Shown: positions 11,839 through 24,084 of the stretch, in pieces
Position numbering within the stretch: position 1 is the first letter of the stretch
Layout: each line of letters begins with the position of its first letter
Assembly (NCBI GenBank): GCA_914767715.1
Contig: OU612072.1
Span: 24,306,001 to 24,366,000, forward strand
Length of the DNA: 60,000 bases
DNA from: Membranipora membranacea
Taxonomy: Eukaryota > Bryozoa > Gymnolaemata > Cheilostomatida > Membraniporidae
Reading direction: 5' to 3'
The notes under the pieces: generated by a model
What the model was told of the DNA's origin: nothing
Seen by the model: the letters and a program-made list of their open reading frames with translations, nothing else
Database searches by the model: none
Position numbers and translations under genes: made by a program

Positions 11839-13261
11839 ATCAATATGAATATAAACATACAGATTTTTTATTTATGATGTTTAACAAATTGTAGAGATCG
11901 GTTAGCCTTACTTTTCTCATATGAGTTTGTAAACCTTCAACGCCATACGACCTCAGAACGAACCATAGCTTCAACGCCCGGAACCGTCTTGTTAACGGTA
12001 TCTGCCAGTGCTGTAAACATTTTGACCATGTAAACGAGGGGCCTACAAACTGATGTGCTAGGACTGGCTAATCCTGAAACCTGGAGATTGGCTTATATTA
12101 TCTGAGCCTGAATCAGGGTATGATATTAGCAGGTTTTGTTTGATTGACATCACACCTGCAACTTGTAACAGAGTAACAGACTTGTTAGAGTGTCCGTGTT
12201 TTTAAATATAGATATTCCTCGAACAGAATCAGTGTAAAATGGTAGTGAAAAATAATTAATTTCAATGTCTGACGATCCTGGAAGAACTTCTGTAAACATG
12301 AGCATAGTTAGGAAAATCCAACACATACCATAAAATCAACTGTAGCTCCACTGTTCTCATGTCGCAGATAAAGAGGTTCCACATTGAATGCAGCACGAAT
12401 TGCTCTGCTATAGGTTACCCTAAAAAATATTGAACAAAACTCATAAATTATTTAATCATCAACCACAGTCAAATTACAATAATTCTAACATAGATTGGTG
12501 TTTCATCCTGACAATCAGCATTGTATATTCTTAAATCTTCTTACAGTCAAATGTACCCCAGAACATGTGCGATGGGGAGAGCACACATTGAAGCCATTTA
12601 AAATTTGAAACTTTGTATTGTTGTAGTAATAAAACAAAAGATTACCTTACCACAGAGCACTGCAATCAAAGTTTACAAGCAGACATTTGTGAGGGTTGAA
12701 AGCGAAGCTCTGCGCCCACTCTATCCCATCCATGAGTAGTCTGTATTCTGGACATACAAAGGCAGCCCCTGTAGGCAGCATCTACATGGAGCCATATGCT
12801 CTCCCGCTCACCTGTAGAATGAAAGATGAGAATATAAAATATGACTGGATGATGCTTGCCTATGATTATATCTAGCATGATTATTTGTTTTATTAATACT
12901 GGATACGGTAAGGTTAGTTTTGAATGGTGAGAGTACTGTTAATATTTACTATAATTTTCAAATATTTCCAAAAGACAACTCTGAATATTCAGCAAAATAA
13001 TTTTTCTTTGAAGGCACGTCAATATATATGCTGTTACTTACAGATTGGTCTGATCTCACCAAGATTATCAAAAGCGCAGCAACCAGTAGATTCCAGAGTT
13101 GCACAGACTTAAAATAAAATATCCAGTGAGTCAGTCTTTTATTAATCCGTAGAAACACAGCAAATTTATAGGTCACCCTCCTTCCAAAGTATCAAACATG
13201 ATATGTGATCAACAGTGAGTGCGCAAAATTTACTGTTTGCAGAACTCACAAAGAATAGAGT

Positions 13262-13750
13262 CAGTTTCCATTTGTAAGTCAGCAATGCATAGACGAAATA
13301 GAGCGTATACAAAAGCTAGCACTCAAAATCATCTATCCTGAACTAGAGAGTTACACACAGCGCCGCCAAGTAGCCAATCTTGTAATGCTAACTGATGTTC
13401 TACAAATGACATGTATACTATACTGCCAGAAGAAAGCCTCGCTTCATAGCAACATCCTGCCAACTCGATCTGAAAACCAGAACTGCAGACCTAAGAGACT
13501 AGTGAGCAATAAATCCAAAATCATAAAGCACACTACTGCCACTGCAGCTAAATGCCTTTTCATTAAATATGGCAGTTATATATAGACTCTGTAACCGATG
13601 ATGTGACCAAATCCTGTTGTATTTCAATTTTTTTTGTCTAACCAACGTACTGAAGTCCTTTTATCAATTTATGTCAAATCAGATCCACTATATACATTGT
13701 CATTCGTTGCAAATGTATTTTGATCGATAATAAAGTACTCATCAATCAAT
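13262..13750 (+). mobile_element. 5'-truncated LINE fragment inserted into decarboxylase exon 4
   Basis: On the plus strand the frame reads QCIDEIERIQKLALKIIYPE, the typical LINE C-terminal 'IQ(K)RALKIIYP' block, then runs to a stop near 13583. It is followed by an untranslated tail, AATAAA, and a (TCAA)n run ending at 13750. The tail abuts the exon 4 codons for RKQGL. The missing exon end seems to lie on the other side, finishing at 13250 with donor TTT|GTGAGT, one base before the phase needed by exon 5. The fragment therefore sits inside a coding exon. Confidence 0.7.
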
Positions 13751-14104
13751 CAATCCTTGCTTCCTATCCAGTTCGATGGCTTTCTCCAAAGTATCGTCTC
13801 TTAATCCATGTTCATCATCTGTAGGTAGATGTCTCAACTTCACCAAGCTTATAAGACTAGCTTTCTCTACTGATGAATGGGTCTGAATAAATATTGAGAC
13901 ATATGGTAAGTGCATATAACCCATCTAGTCACTCAGCTGTATAAGTTTTTTCTCGGCAGTGAAACCATGATATGTGAGAAGGACACCAATAAGTTTAAGC
14001 ATCAATGAAGAGAAAAGAATATATCGGATCAGATTCACCTATAATTTCCAATAGATGGCTCCTCAAAACAAGAGTATTGGGTACTCATACAAAAAGGTTT
14101 TCTA

Positions 14105-14138
14105 CATATACATATTTATATATATATATATATATATT
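14105..14138. repeat. (TA)n microsatellite
   Basis: Short alternating TA run within a decarboxylase intron. Confidence 0.8.
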
Positions 14139-16444
14139 CCTAAATCCATAGAAGGAGTGTCTTTGTAAGATTAGCATATTGATGAATTTCAATGCTCTTC
14201 TGGATACAAATTATTGCGAATGAAGAACTTGCCTACATATAGAAGGTTACTCTCTTTCCCTGCATAATGATTTCACTTAGGGGAGAAAGTTTTGTACTTC
14301 CCACTTTGAAATTGACTGAGGATGCCATAATTTGTTTCTTGTATTCCTGTACTAACGAACATGATGACGCAGGGGTAGAGAGTTACCATCCTAAATTGGA
14401 GGCACTCCCTCTATCATCAATATTTCATGCCTAGTGGAGCAAACTATAATTGGCTACCTGATCAGAGCAGTAAGCTACAAGCCTAGCTGCAATTGCTGCA
14501 TCGGAAGAAGTGCTACTGATATCCGAATTATCCCGTAGTAACCTTATCGCTTCTGTTCTTGCTGCTAACGTTGACACCAACGTAGCCTCACTTGCAGATG
14601 TCTAAATGACAAAAGAGGATCTCGTTATCTGAGAGGTTGCGAAATATGTCTTGGAATGTGAAACGATTCGAGTGACGACAACTTTTGCTTATTCAGGTCC
14701 ATTACATTTGATTACGACAATTTTTCTTTTCTATTATAACTCCAACAGCAGCAAATCAAACTCCCTGGTGAAGCTTTTTTGTGACCAAAATTCTACCTAC
14801 TGGGAGAAAACCTGTCTATTTTTTTAAAAAAACCTAATAACCAGAAAATTGGAAGGAATGATGCATAGGCGATTAAAGAGTGACAACTTATCAAGCAGGC
14901 AGTAGCACATGCTCATAGTCCCAGTTTAAACAAAGTTTGGATGGTTTGGATGTGACAACCATTTCCTTTTCTATAACACAGAATATTTATTAAAAATGAT
15001 TTTGAAACATTGTTTGAGCAAAATACAATTTTGTTGCTATCTGATTTCTAGCGTGTACCTGTAAACGCCCCCTCTTCCTCTTGCTTTGCTGTGATAGAAA
15101 GAAGCTGATAGTCCTATCATCTAGCCAACCAATCCATCACAATAACTTCTAGTACTGTACAAGCTGGGCTTGACGCCTGTCAACAAAAATTGAGTTCAAT
15201 ATGCATAAAATCTTAACTCTTTAAGATTTGATTAGGGATTTATCATATGAGGTTGGTTATGGTTCCGCCAAAAATTGTTTGTTTGTTAAGCTGATATTCA
15301 ACAACAACAGCCGTAGAATACAATAGGGTTAGTTTACAAAGGGTAAATTGCGATAAGATCGACCAGATCCAGTTTACCTGCATTTGGAGTTATTACCCTT
15401 ACATCTGATAAGCTATGTGTAATCAGAAGAGGGGGAGCAATTCCGAATGCAAGCAAACAGGATCTAATCTAAGCTAAGTATTGGCAAGAAGTTCAAAGAT
15501 AGTGTATTGGGATGGGACTCGGATCGTAGACTGTCAACAGTAAATGAGCTTTGCAGCAATTCATTTTAATTGTAACCTGCAATCATGTAAAAACAATGCA
15601 TAGAAAATATTCCCGTTTGAGTAGGAATTAACTTGCTTCTACATCAAAGAAACAAGAGTAAAATGTGACATCAAATGTGAATACATAGAAATCAAATGCA
15701 TCAGTCTTCCGGAAAATTACTTACAAGTTATTGATCCAATATGGGTTTGATAATCCGCATCCACAATAATAATAATAATATGTTAATACAAGGTACAGTT
15801 TTACGTCTATAAAACCTCTCACTTTTAAATAGACGGATCGTGATGGCAGGCTAAACTAACAAGATCGCCATCTGAGCCAACACTGATTTGACCAAGGAAA
15901 ATTGTACACAAAAAGATTAGTCACAAATAGCTAGAAATAACAAAAAGCAGAATAATTAAGAACAAAAGAAGGCAGGATAATTAAGTGTCACTTTGAATAA
16001 ATTTCTATATTCATCAACAGCCATTATCTTTCATAATGGTCAGGGCATACTGACACAGATAGTTGTATATATATATTTACCCAGGTGAATGAAAATGTAT
16101 TGATACCATTAGCCAGCATGTCACCGAGTAATGAAGGATATGAATGCATTCCAGGGAAGTATCCATGCATATGAGGGCTCTGCCAGTGTGTCATCTGAAA
16201 CAAAACAATAATGTCAGCTAATAAGTAAAAGGGTCATTAGTATCTCACAATGCAATTTTCTGAGTTTCCATATAGGGAAAGGGCAACGATTTGATAAAAT
16301 TATGTATATAATGTGAGGTCATGATATAAAAACATATTTCATTAAGAAATCATCAGTCACATAGATGATTTATAATACAGGGATTGGAGATACATATCTA
16401 GCTTAGAAAATGTGAATGGCATTTATAGTGTTGTATTACTCTGT

Positions 16445-18347
16445 GCTTCTTGTTTCCCAGAGCTGTCCGTCAGCTGCTCAATGAAGCTCATCATTCCATT
16501 CAGAAAATCTTTCTTATTTTCCAAGTTCGATTGGCGAAGTGGAGATTAAGTGTACTTCCCGAAGGGACTGCGGCTATTCTGAACGTCGAACAGCTCATCA
16601 AATTTCTGCAATTTAAACATGATCATGTATGACAACTGTATAATACATATATAGACATTCTGGTTGATGCCCTTAGTCCAATATGCCCTGATACACATAT
16701 ATATGTATATATCTATGTAGATATGTATATCTATATGTACACACACCCATGAGAGTAAGTGATGTGAATTTAAAATAATGTGACTACTTTGAAAGTATAA
16801 TGAGAAGTGTCTTGATTAATTTTTTTTAGGTTAGACTGGCCCAGACTATAATCAAGCTATGAAGGAGCATTGACGTCAGTAGAATGTCTCAGATATTGTA
16901 TACTAACTTCTACTCACCCTCAAAAACTCTGCGGTGCCTCTCACGTCTTTGAATTGAGGGTGAGCTGACATTGTGGATAGAGTAGTTAGGGCATCAGCAA
17001 CAGACTGACTAAACACTTGGACGGCCAGACGAACCTTCATCATGTTCTGCTTAAAGTCGACATGTTGTTTTGTAAGTTTATTCCCCAGATAAAGATGGCT
17101 CGACTCCTGCAAACATCAAGTCATAAAATCCATCAACTCACAAATCCCCGATCAACAGTGAGAGAGAAACTAACCTTTAGTAATTATCAGGCAAGCAGGT
17201 GTTTCGTTACATGAGAAAGAAACAGACATTTTGACACCTATCTATATTTAACATTTTTCGTCAAATATATTTATCTCACCTGCAGTTTAACTAGGTTTTC
17301 TATATCTGACCAGCATGCCACACCATGTGCCCCATGTATCTCCCCCAGCCTGGCCCAGACATTCCACAACACCTTCACCATGTGAACTTAGTCCAGCATA
17401 CATCATATATCTTTCCCTCGGTGCCTAAAAAGAACTGGCAATTCGCGAAATCGCATCCTAGCTTTTCCATAGCTGATAAATTTGTTCTAAGTCCATCTGT
17501 TATTAATACTATCACTTAATGCCGATATTCTCCAACGCCGAGATCGCCTGTTTTATGATGACTGTCAGTGTTTCCGCATTCAGTCCCGCTGTAAAAAGGT
17601 AAACTAACTGGGACTTTCCATTTTTTTTTCAGTCCTACAGCCATGACAACTAGAGCATCAGATGCCATTTTCTCTTTATCCTGACCAACTTCCCCCCCCC
17701 CCCTAGCTCAACATGACCCACAAACTTTCTTTCAGAGGGCACCCATGTTGTGTGTTTTTTTATGGACATCTCGTCCACAAGTAGCACACAGTATTTATAA
17801 TTTTCATCGTCTGTTTCCTTGTAATTGTTTAAGGATCTATCACATGTGCGCACACACCTGGATTATCATCAACTGTTGAGAGCCATCTACAAAAAAAAAT
17901 CATGACAGAACTGAGAAGGTGAGTTGTGATGTGTGTAGAGGTTGTATGTTAAACTGGGCCTCGACCTACCCTAGTTTACCGAGGTCCAATAAAGCAATGG
18001 TTTGCTGTTGAGATGGGTTGTTAATTACTTAATCATTCCACACATAATCTGGACGATGGTGGTTGGGCACTTAACCTCTATTGACTCACTGTTGTAAATT
18101 TCAGATATAAAAGTGCTGAGACTGCACATACCTTGAAAGTTATTGAGCTCCTCTCTTAAGGTTTCATTCATCTTATGTGATGCCTCCAGTTCAACTTTTA
18201 TAGTTGTTATAATTGCTTCTTCATTCTTTTATTTCTTTTACTGATGTTGCTAGCTTTAATCCTACTCCACTTGAGTATTCTTCTGTGATACTTAGCATGA
18301 CCTGTTTCTACGGAGTGGTGGTCGTTGTGTGCCGTGACTTCAGCACC
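16445..18347 (-). pseudogene. P-element / THAP9-type transposase remnant with introns
   Basis: Four exons are visible on the minus strand. 18347-18132: basic and coiled-coil region (KYHRRILKWSRIKASN; VELEASHKMNETLREELNNF). 17886-17280: start of the RNase H-like catalytic core with CVLLVDEMSIKKHTTWVPSE (first catalytic Asp in VDEM), FVGHVELG, ALVVMAVGLKKKWKVPVS, ITDGLRTNLSAMEKLGCDF and HMVKVLWNVWARLGE. 17106-16918: HLYLGNKLTKQHVDFKQNMM, SVADALTTLS. 16605-16445: KFDELFDVQNSRSPFGK, then a stop where the family has Lys, and NLENKKDFLNGMMSFIEQL. Splice sites and phase hold between the last two exons. Frameshifts occur at a G10 run and at two more places. No DNA-binding THAP domain or C-terminal part is found. 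It lies just upstream of the first decarboxylase exon. Confidence 0.85.
16690..16745. repeat. TATA/TATG-rich low-complexity tract
   Basis: Imperfect alternating purine-pyrimidine run (ATATATGTATATATCTATG...) downstream of the P-type remnant. Confidence 0.7.
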
Positions 18348-18791
18348 CTAGGAAAATATATTCTTGACAATGATACCAACATAAATATATTGATATGCAA
18401 TCAGGTTTAACTCTGGTGTGCCTGTAAATAATGCATGAAAGAATATATATAACTTACACAACTGATATTTGGCCAAACTTAACCTCATCAGCCTATCAAA
18501 ACAAAACCAAAACACCAGCACATGGGTCATTCTAAGCAGAAATGAGTAGATAGTATCACGGTCCAGTTGTTTTGAAGAATTAAGTCTGAAGATGAGAGTT
18601 TTAAAATTGAAGATTGCTCTATTTTCTCTGAAGAAATTGAAGATAGCTTTGTGTGCAGGGAGCCCCATCCAGTACACCTTAGCACACATCTAGTGATGTC
18701 AATAAGAACATTGTTGGCAGCACCTAATAGTGATACAGTATCGTTTTGTTGTGTCATACATTATAAACAGATGCTAGACTGAATTACTTAC

Positions 18792-18871
18792 ACATGGTGA
18801 GGTCGGAAATCTTTATCTTTCCGGTCTTTCCTTACCGTCTTGCAGACAAAACACCGCTGTTGTTTACCCAT
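18792..18871 (-). CDS. Candidate first exon (MGKQQRCFVCKT)
   Basis: An ATG in a fair context opens an 80-bp frame, MGKQQRCFVCKTVRKDRKDK, that ends at a good donor (ATGT|GTAAGT). It has a CxxC pair followed by a strongly basic stretch. It lies 445 bp upstream of the first recognised P-transposase exon on the same strand, so it may be that gene's start or a decayed zinc-binding N-terminus. The phase to the next exon does not give a long clean join. Confidence 0.35.
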
Positions 18872-21800
18872 GTTACCTAACCCAATGCAATATATAGAAT
18901 TAAACCATCTGTTATGGGTTTATCGTGTTGAATTGGTAAAAGAGTTTCCAAGAAAAGGTGCGCTGGTGAGGTAGGTTGCCCTGGTTAACCCTTAGCAGCA
19001 TTTCTATGCATAAGATTTTGGCCATAATGACTAATTTTGCAATCTAATATGAAGTATGCATAACTTATTCAGGAGTTGCATTTCCCTACACAGGACTACT
19101 GGGAGCCCTGCACCATCAAGAATAACTGCAGAACAAAATCCCAGCATATCTAGACAGATCAGGCTGACACCAGCCTGATATGTGTATCTGTCTGAGTTGC
19201 TTTGTCAGAAGATATAACTTGGGGAATAAGCACATTATTGGCATGAGCTGTGCAGGTGGTTGCAGTAAAAAGATTTCTGTATGCTGATTCTTAGGCTAGG
19301 ATAATTTGGAGTTGTTCTTCCATGAATCCAAGAGTTTTTAAAAGACCCAGTCTTTTCAAAGATGGTGGCCCACTTCTGCTTACAGAACAAAGTCAACCTG
19401 TAGAAATATAACTGTCTTTTTTTTTATTTGTCCCTTATTTATCATAATAAACTATTTCCCTCCAAATAGTTTGGGATAATATAAACAAAAATATAAACAT
19501 GAACAAAATGAATAAATGTGCTTACCTTAAGGTCGCGTATTGTAACACCGCGGCTTGTTGGTGAACAGGCCTGGATTAATTTAGGAAACAAAACACAGAT
19601 TTTAGCCATGTCATACCAGCAAGCCCACTGTCATTGAACCACAATATTTAGCCGCCCAGGCAATATAATGATCAAGAAATGTACACACTATATGTTACAT
19701 GCTAATGCCCTCCCACCACACTGTACAGACCTGACCACAGCCCATAGCTGTCCTACTAACTTCTTCAAAACAAAACAGTATGATACATTTCTGCCTGCCA
19801 TAATAATATGAAATTGCATCAACTGATGAAGAAGAAGAATCCTGATTGGCTAATTATTTGTCAGATCGTTTCTTATTTGATGATAATTTAAGATAGTTCT
19901 GTAACAAGTCAACCAACCTTGACAAAAAAACCCCAATTCATGTATTATAATTCAGTGGTTGTAAATATTGTGACATAACAGCTTCATTTAATGACTATCA
20001 GGGTGGTCCAGAAAGCTTTTTTATTTGCGTGTCATCGTATGACAAACATTTTTAATTAATAATGTAATTGTATTATGTTGTAATTGTCCGCAAAATAAAT
20101 CATGAGAAAAATGATCATAATGAAGAAAGTGAAGTTGGTAGAAGGTATAAACAGTTCAAAGATAGCAAATGGCACATTTCATTGGGGAGACAACTTGTGG
20201 TCTAGTGTCATTGCCAGTACTTTACTTTATTGCCTATTGGTAGACATTACTGACTTGTATGTACAGCTAAAATTAAGATTGGAAATCAGTCTTTTTTTCA
20301 ATCTCAATCTTTTATTTTGGAACAAACCCAAATAGCTCACTAAATGGTGGACGCCCATCGAGTTTGGTTTTGCATCAATAGCGTTTGTCTGTATATACCC
20401 AATTGTACCATTTTGTACAGAAAGCGGTGATATACTCACTTACCTAACTTATGCTAAGGTTCACATTGGAGAAAGGACACCTCTGTCATTTAGGAGGGTA
20501 TTTTATATACCAAATGATTTTTTGACCACCTTAGCGACCAATTTGCATTTCTATTTTGAATGTGATGTCATTACGGTCACGGCGAACTCAAAGTTTTGAT
20601 TGAATAATATGACGTCACAATAATAATCTGCCCACTATGTTTTCCTCTCGTGCAACCAGCTGTGAATGTCTTTAGTTAAATTATCGGACATGAAAACCAG
20701 CATTTGATTTGACATTGGAGTTCTCTCTTTTGGAGTTCTGAGTTTCGATAGACAGTTTTCGTCAGTAAAGACAGCTGACGCTTGACGTGATGCGTACAGG
20801 ATGTGTTCAGAGGTCATATAGGTGTAGCATATGAAGTGGTGGCTGACGCCTAACTACCATCATGGAAATAATCTAGTGTTAAATAGAGTTTTGAATTTGA
20901 AATCAAGAACTAGTTCCGAGAAGCTAGCAGTCTATAATGATAATCAGACCCTTTATCAATTTGTATACAGTTAACCTATAAGGGTAAAAATTAGCCGTGT
21001 AGCCGTGTTTAGTTAGAGCCCTGATCTGATAGATATGAGAAAGTATAAGCTATGATATCTCATGATTTTGAGTGAGTTAACAGCCCTTTCAGGAAATCAT
21101 ATACATATCATATACATAATATCATATAAATACAATCATATATAGTTCAACTGTTTTTGGGTGTCACTTAATTTTAGCTAGCATTAAATTAAGGCTATAA
21201 AAGATAGAGTTAGCGAGCATTGTTAAGCTATGTCAAGCCTGTTTAAATGGATAACTTTGCCTCCTGCGAATGCTTTACTTTTCCAGGGTATAAAGTCTTC
21301 TCATTCACCCTACAGACAGCAGTTACTAATTTACTTAAGCTGACATACGTAAGTTCTGATTCACTTCACAGATACAGTCAGCATACCTCACAGTATAATA
21401 AACACTATAAAGGTGTGACCCTGTATATTATATAACGGACACATTACAGAATGCTGAGTCATATTTATATCCAGGGTATAAAAATCCTGGCATCAAAAAA
21501 TACTCAGAAATCACACTGTATTGGGATATACTCTATTAAGACAGGCTGGCGCTACGGCTGAGGATCATGTCATTAGTTTGATGTGCTATTATAGTCAGCA
21601 CGTAAGAAGTGAAAAACTGACTGCTAAGTGATTGGTACAATATACTTCAAAAAGAAAAGTCTTTAATCGTGAAGAACCTGAAAATAGTCTCCCATTATTT
21701 TATGACCCTTTCTCACACATTTTTCTCAATCGCTCTCAAAGTAATTTAGCGCAGTCATGCTTCATTTAATTGTTTCTCATGCAACATGCTCTCAAAAAAT

Positions 21801-22841
21801 GTGTTCTGTACAATCATAAGATTCTATAAACCTCTGATGTGTTTTTGACATTGCTCAAGCCTTTGTCTCAAGTGCCAAAGAGTGACAAGGATTGTGGTAG
21901 GTCTAATCTCACCATAACACTCATCATCTACTGGTACGATACCTGGTTATGGGAGAGTGTCATTATATAGGTCTAATTTGAATTATTGTGAAAAGGGCGG
22001 TCAGACAAGAGAAAGAGTAGACAACTCAGAGTTAGAGTGGATAATACTTATATTTAGGATCTAAAGGGGTATATACATCAAGCAGGTTCTCTCTTATACA
22101 TTGAACCCCTGGGATGAAAGGGTTGAAGATTAGTGTTAGGGGTAAAGTAAAGATAATACAGTGATTGGGTTACGCCATCAGGATGACAAGATGAAAGGGT
22201 CGCCGTATGCGATAAGGTACATGGCTCATATCGCCCAATGGGTGTTGGTGACCACTTTTACCTGCCAGGCCCTTAAACAGAAAGATTGGTGGTCATTAAG
22301 ATACTCTGTGGCTTGTCATGTTGATTAATACTCATGGAATTACTGTCCAATTTTTTACTACCAAGAAATTGCGCAAAACATAATATTTCTGCCAATCAGT
22401 AATCAGATTTGTCAATGTCTACGGAGCGAGCGACTATTCGTAATTTATAATTTTTTTTTGCTGAAGAACCACAATGGATGGGTTACCTGTAAATAATTTA
22501 ATATAACTGCCCCGTTTAATGACTCTCAAAGTGGTCCACAAATCTTAATCTTTTGCATGGCTTGATATGTGGAAATATAATTAACGACATCGTAAGCTCA
22601 CGCTAATCGAGGCAACCCAGTATTCCCAGTTAATGTACAATCTTGAATAAAGATTTGTGTCCTCATTCTTAATTAATTTTTCACAAGCTGTCTCAACTTT
22701 TAAGATTTTCAGTGCCGGACTAATATAGAACTTAAAACATTACTACTTTAAATTTTAATAGACGTGCAAACCTACAGACTGTCTTATCTGTCCTTGCCTT
22801 GTCTTGGAGAAGGGACTGACCGGGTTAACTCAGATCAGGGT
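18872..22841. other. Long stretch without a supported gene
   Basis: Only weak signals. A short piece near 19529-19580 (-) lies between an acceptor (TTAATCCAG) and a donor (AAG|GTAAGC) and reads ACSPTSRGVTIRDLK. Repeat landmarks at 19980-20045 resemble 22500-22570 (TTTAATGACT..., GTGGTCCA). From 22060 to 22420 blocks recur that are also found near 31.0-31.3 and 34.3-34.6 kb (GGTCATTAAGAT, TTGATTAATACTC). The missing N-terminal exons of the decarboxylase were looked for here and not seen. Confidence 0.4.
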
Positions 22842-23603
22842 TCAGGGTTCAGGGACCCATAGAACTGAAGCCTTCCATAAAACAACCCGAAATGCGAATA
22901 ATCGGAGCAAATCTGAAACTGTGATGCACATTGGCTTAGCTGCCCCCTTTATGACGGATTGACCAAAGGTTCGCTGCCTCACCTGTTTGTAGAATTGGCA
23001 TGAGGTTACAAAGTATAGCGCTGTGTATTTGTCTCGACCACATTTTGGACAGTCTATTTTCATCTGTTAGCATGAATTTTTGCAAACCTTGTATGGCCCG
23101 TGACCAGTTACACCTGATATTAGGTTATTGATCACTGAGCGTCCAAAGCAGAGGAGCCCAGTTTCAAATCTAAGATTCAGTTCGCTAATGAATGAATTTG
23201 TATGATTACCATGTTCACAATTTCTCCAATAAGTAATTTTCGAATCTTACCCCCACTCTTTGATTCCCTGCTTTATGACTGTTAGGGTTACAGAGAATGC
23301 TGGTTCTGGACCATAAAAGTCCCAGGTAGAACCAGCATTCGCAAGTAAGTCCGCTTGTTCATTTCCTTAGATGCCAATGTGTCCTGGTGCCCAAATGACC
23401 TTGATATTATTTCTATGTCCAAGTAATTTCGGCTTGTTTCGGCATTCTAAGACTATTTTGGAGGTGTATGTGTATGTTTGATTTAAGCACATGCATTGCA
23501 GCCTGGTTATCAATATAGGTGGCAATATTTTGCCCCTTCTAAAAATTGAACAGTTGTCAGAGAATTTGAGACAGCAGTAATTTAAGCTTATCCGTCCTAC
23601 CAA
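22842..23603 (-). pseudogene. LINE 3' end: RNase H domain and zinc-knuckle-like tail
   Basis: The minus strand reads a retrotransposon RNase H end: SKIVLECRNKPKLLGHRNNI, then KVIWAPGHIGI, a TAA where Lys is expected, then GNEQADLLANAGSTW. Downstream come ISGVTGHGPYKV and a cysteine/histidine motif, DCPKCGRDKYTALYFVTSCQ. This RNase H plus C-terminal zinc-binding layout is known from the I/Jockey-related LINE groups. The RT part is absent and at least one stop breaks the frame, so it is a 5'-truncated dead copy. Confidence 0.85.
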
Positions 23604-24084
23604 GCATGAAGTTTATTTGTGACAATTTTGTAAACAGAAACCTCATATGATAAAAATAATACATCAAACCAGTAAACATGTCCAAACCAGGTGTTGTAGT
23701 TGTTTGATGTAGATTATAATAATCTCTGCAGTAATTGTCACCTAGAAAATCTGTACTGGTGGTCATCAGTTTTTACTCTCTGATTCATCGGAGGGGGGGG
23801 GGGGGGGCAGAAGCTCAGTTCATTTCCACATGCTACTCAGATAATTCATACGCCAAATCTAATGTTGGTAACAAAACTTGTTGCTGGGTAGAGGTTGGAA
23901 AATGGCATGAAAATACTTGTTCAACTGAAATATCACAGGATTACAAACAAGGAAGAGTGACCCCATCAAGCGATCACTCTTTGCTGTCATTATACACCAT
24001 TATTACCAACAATGATTGATGAGGATGTCAGTTTACCTGTTACAACACGTCACAATTTTCATCATCAATAAAATACTACTCTAG
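23604..24084. other. Spacer with poly(G) run
   Basis: No supported gene. A run of 15 G at 23793-23807 on the plus strand may be an assembly weak point. Confidence 0.5.

Larger units (their letters stand above)
9635..16194 (-). pseudogene. Histidine/aromatic amino acid decarboxylase-like gene, ten exons, disrupted
   Basis: Group II PLP-dependent decarboxylase (HDC/AADC family). Exons in transcript order: 16194-16081 (HWQSPHMHGYFPGMHSYPSL), 15176-15059 (ASSPACT.LEVIVMDWLAR), 14601-14458 (TSASEATLVSTLAARTEA), 13882-13751 plus a remnant ending at 13250 (THSSVEKASLISLVKL), 13107-13042 (CCAFDNLGEIRPI), 12811-12651 (WLHVDAAY, then [17 protein letters not shown]), 12419-12329 (PLYLRHENSGATVDFM), 12010-11912 ([20 protein letters not shown]), 10375-10184 (ELAKYFENKV, RHLGLIVFRLKEG), 9749-9635 (FCVTSPHTTGEDLNRDW, stop). 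Phases match across most junctions. The PLP lysine (NPHK), the Asp of HVDAAY and the His of THSSVEKA remain. 'TTGEDLNRDW' resembles HDC most. Lesions: two 1-base losses (exon 2), 2-base loss after AAY (exon 6), a shift before IHVVLAS (exon 9), and a LINE inside exon 4. Exons encoding the N-terminus were not found. Confidence 0.88.

Noticed and set aside
16450-16632. 60-codon plus-strand ORF (MFPRAVRQLLNE)
   Set aside because: Antisense to the P-type transposase exon with LFDVQNSRSPFGK.
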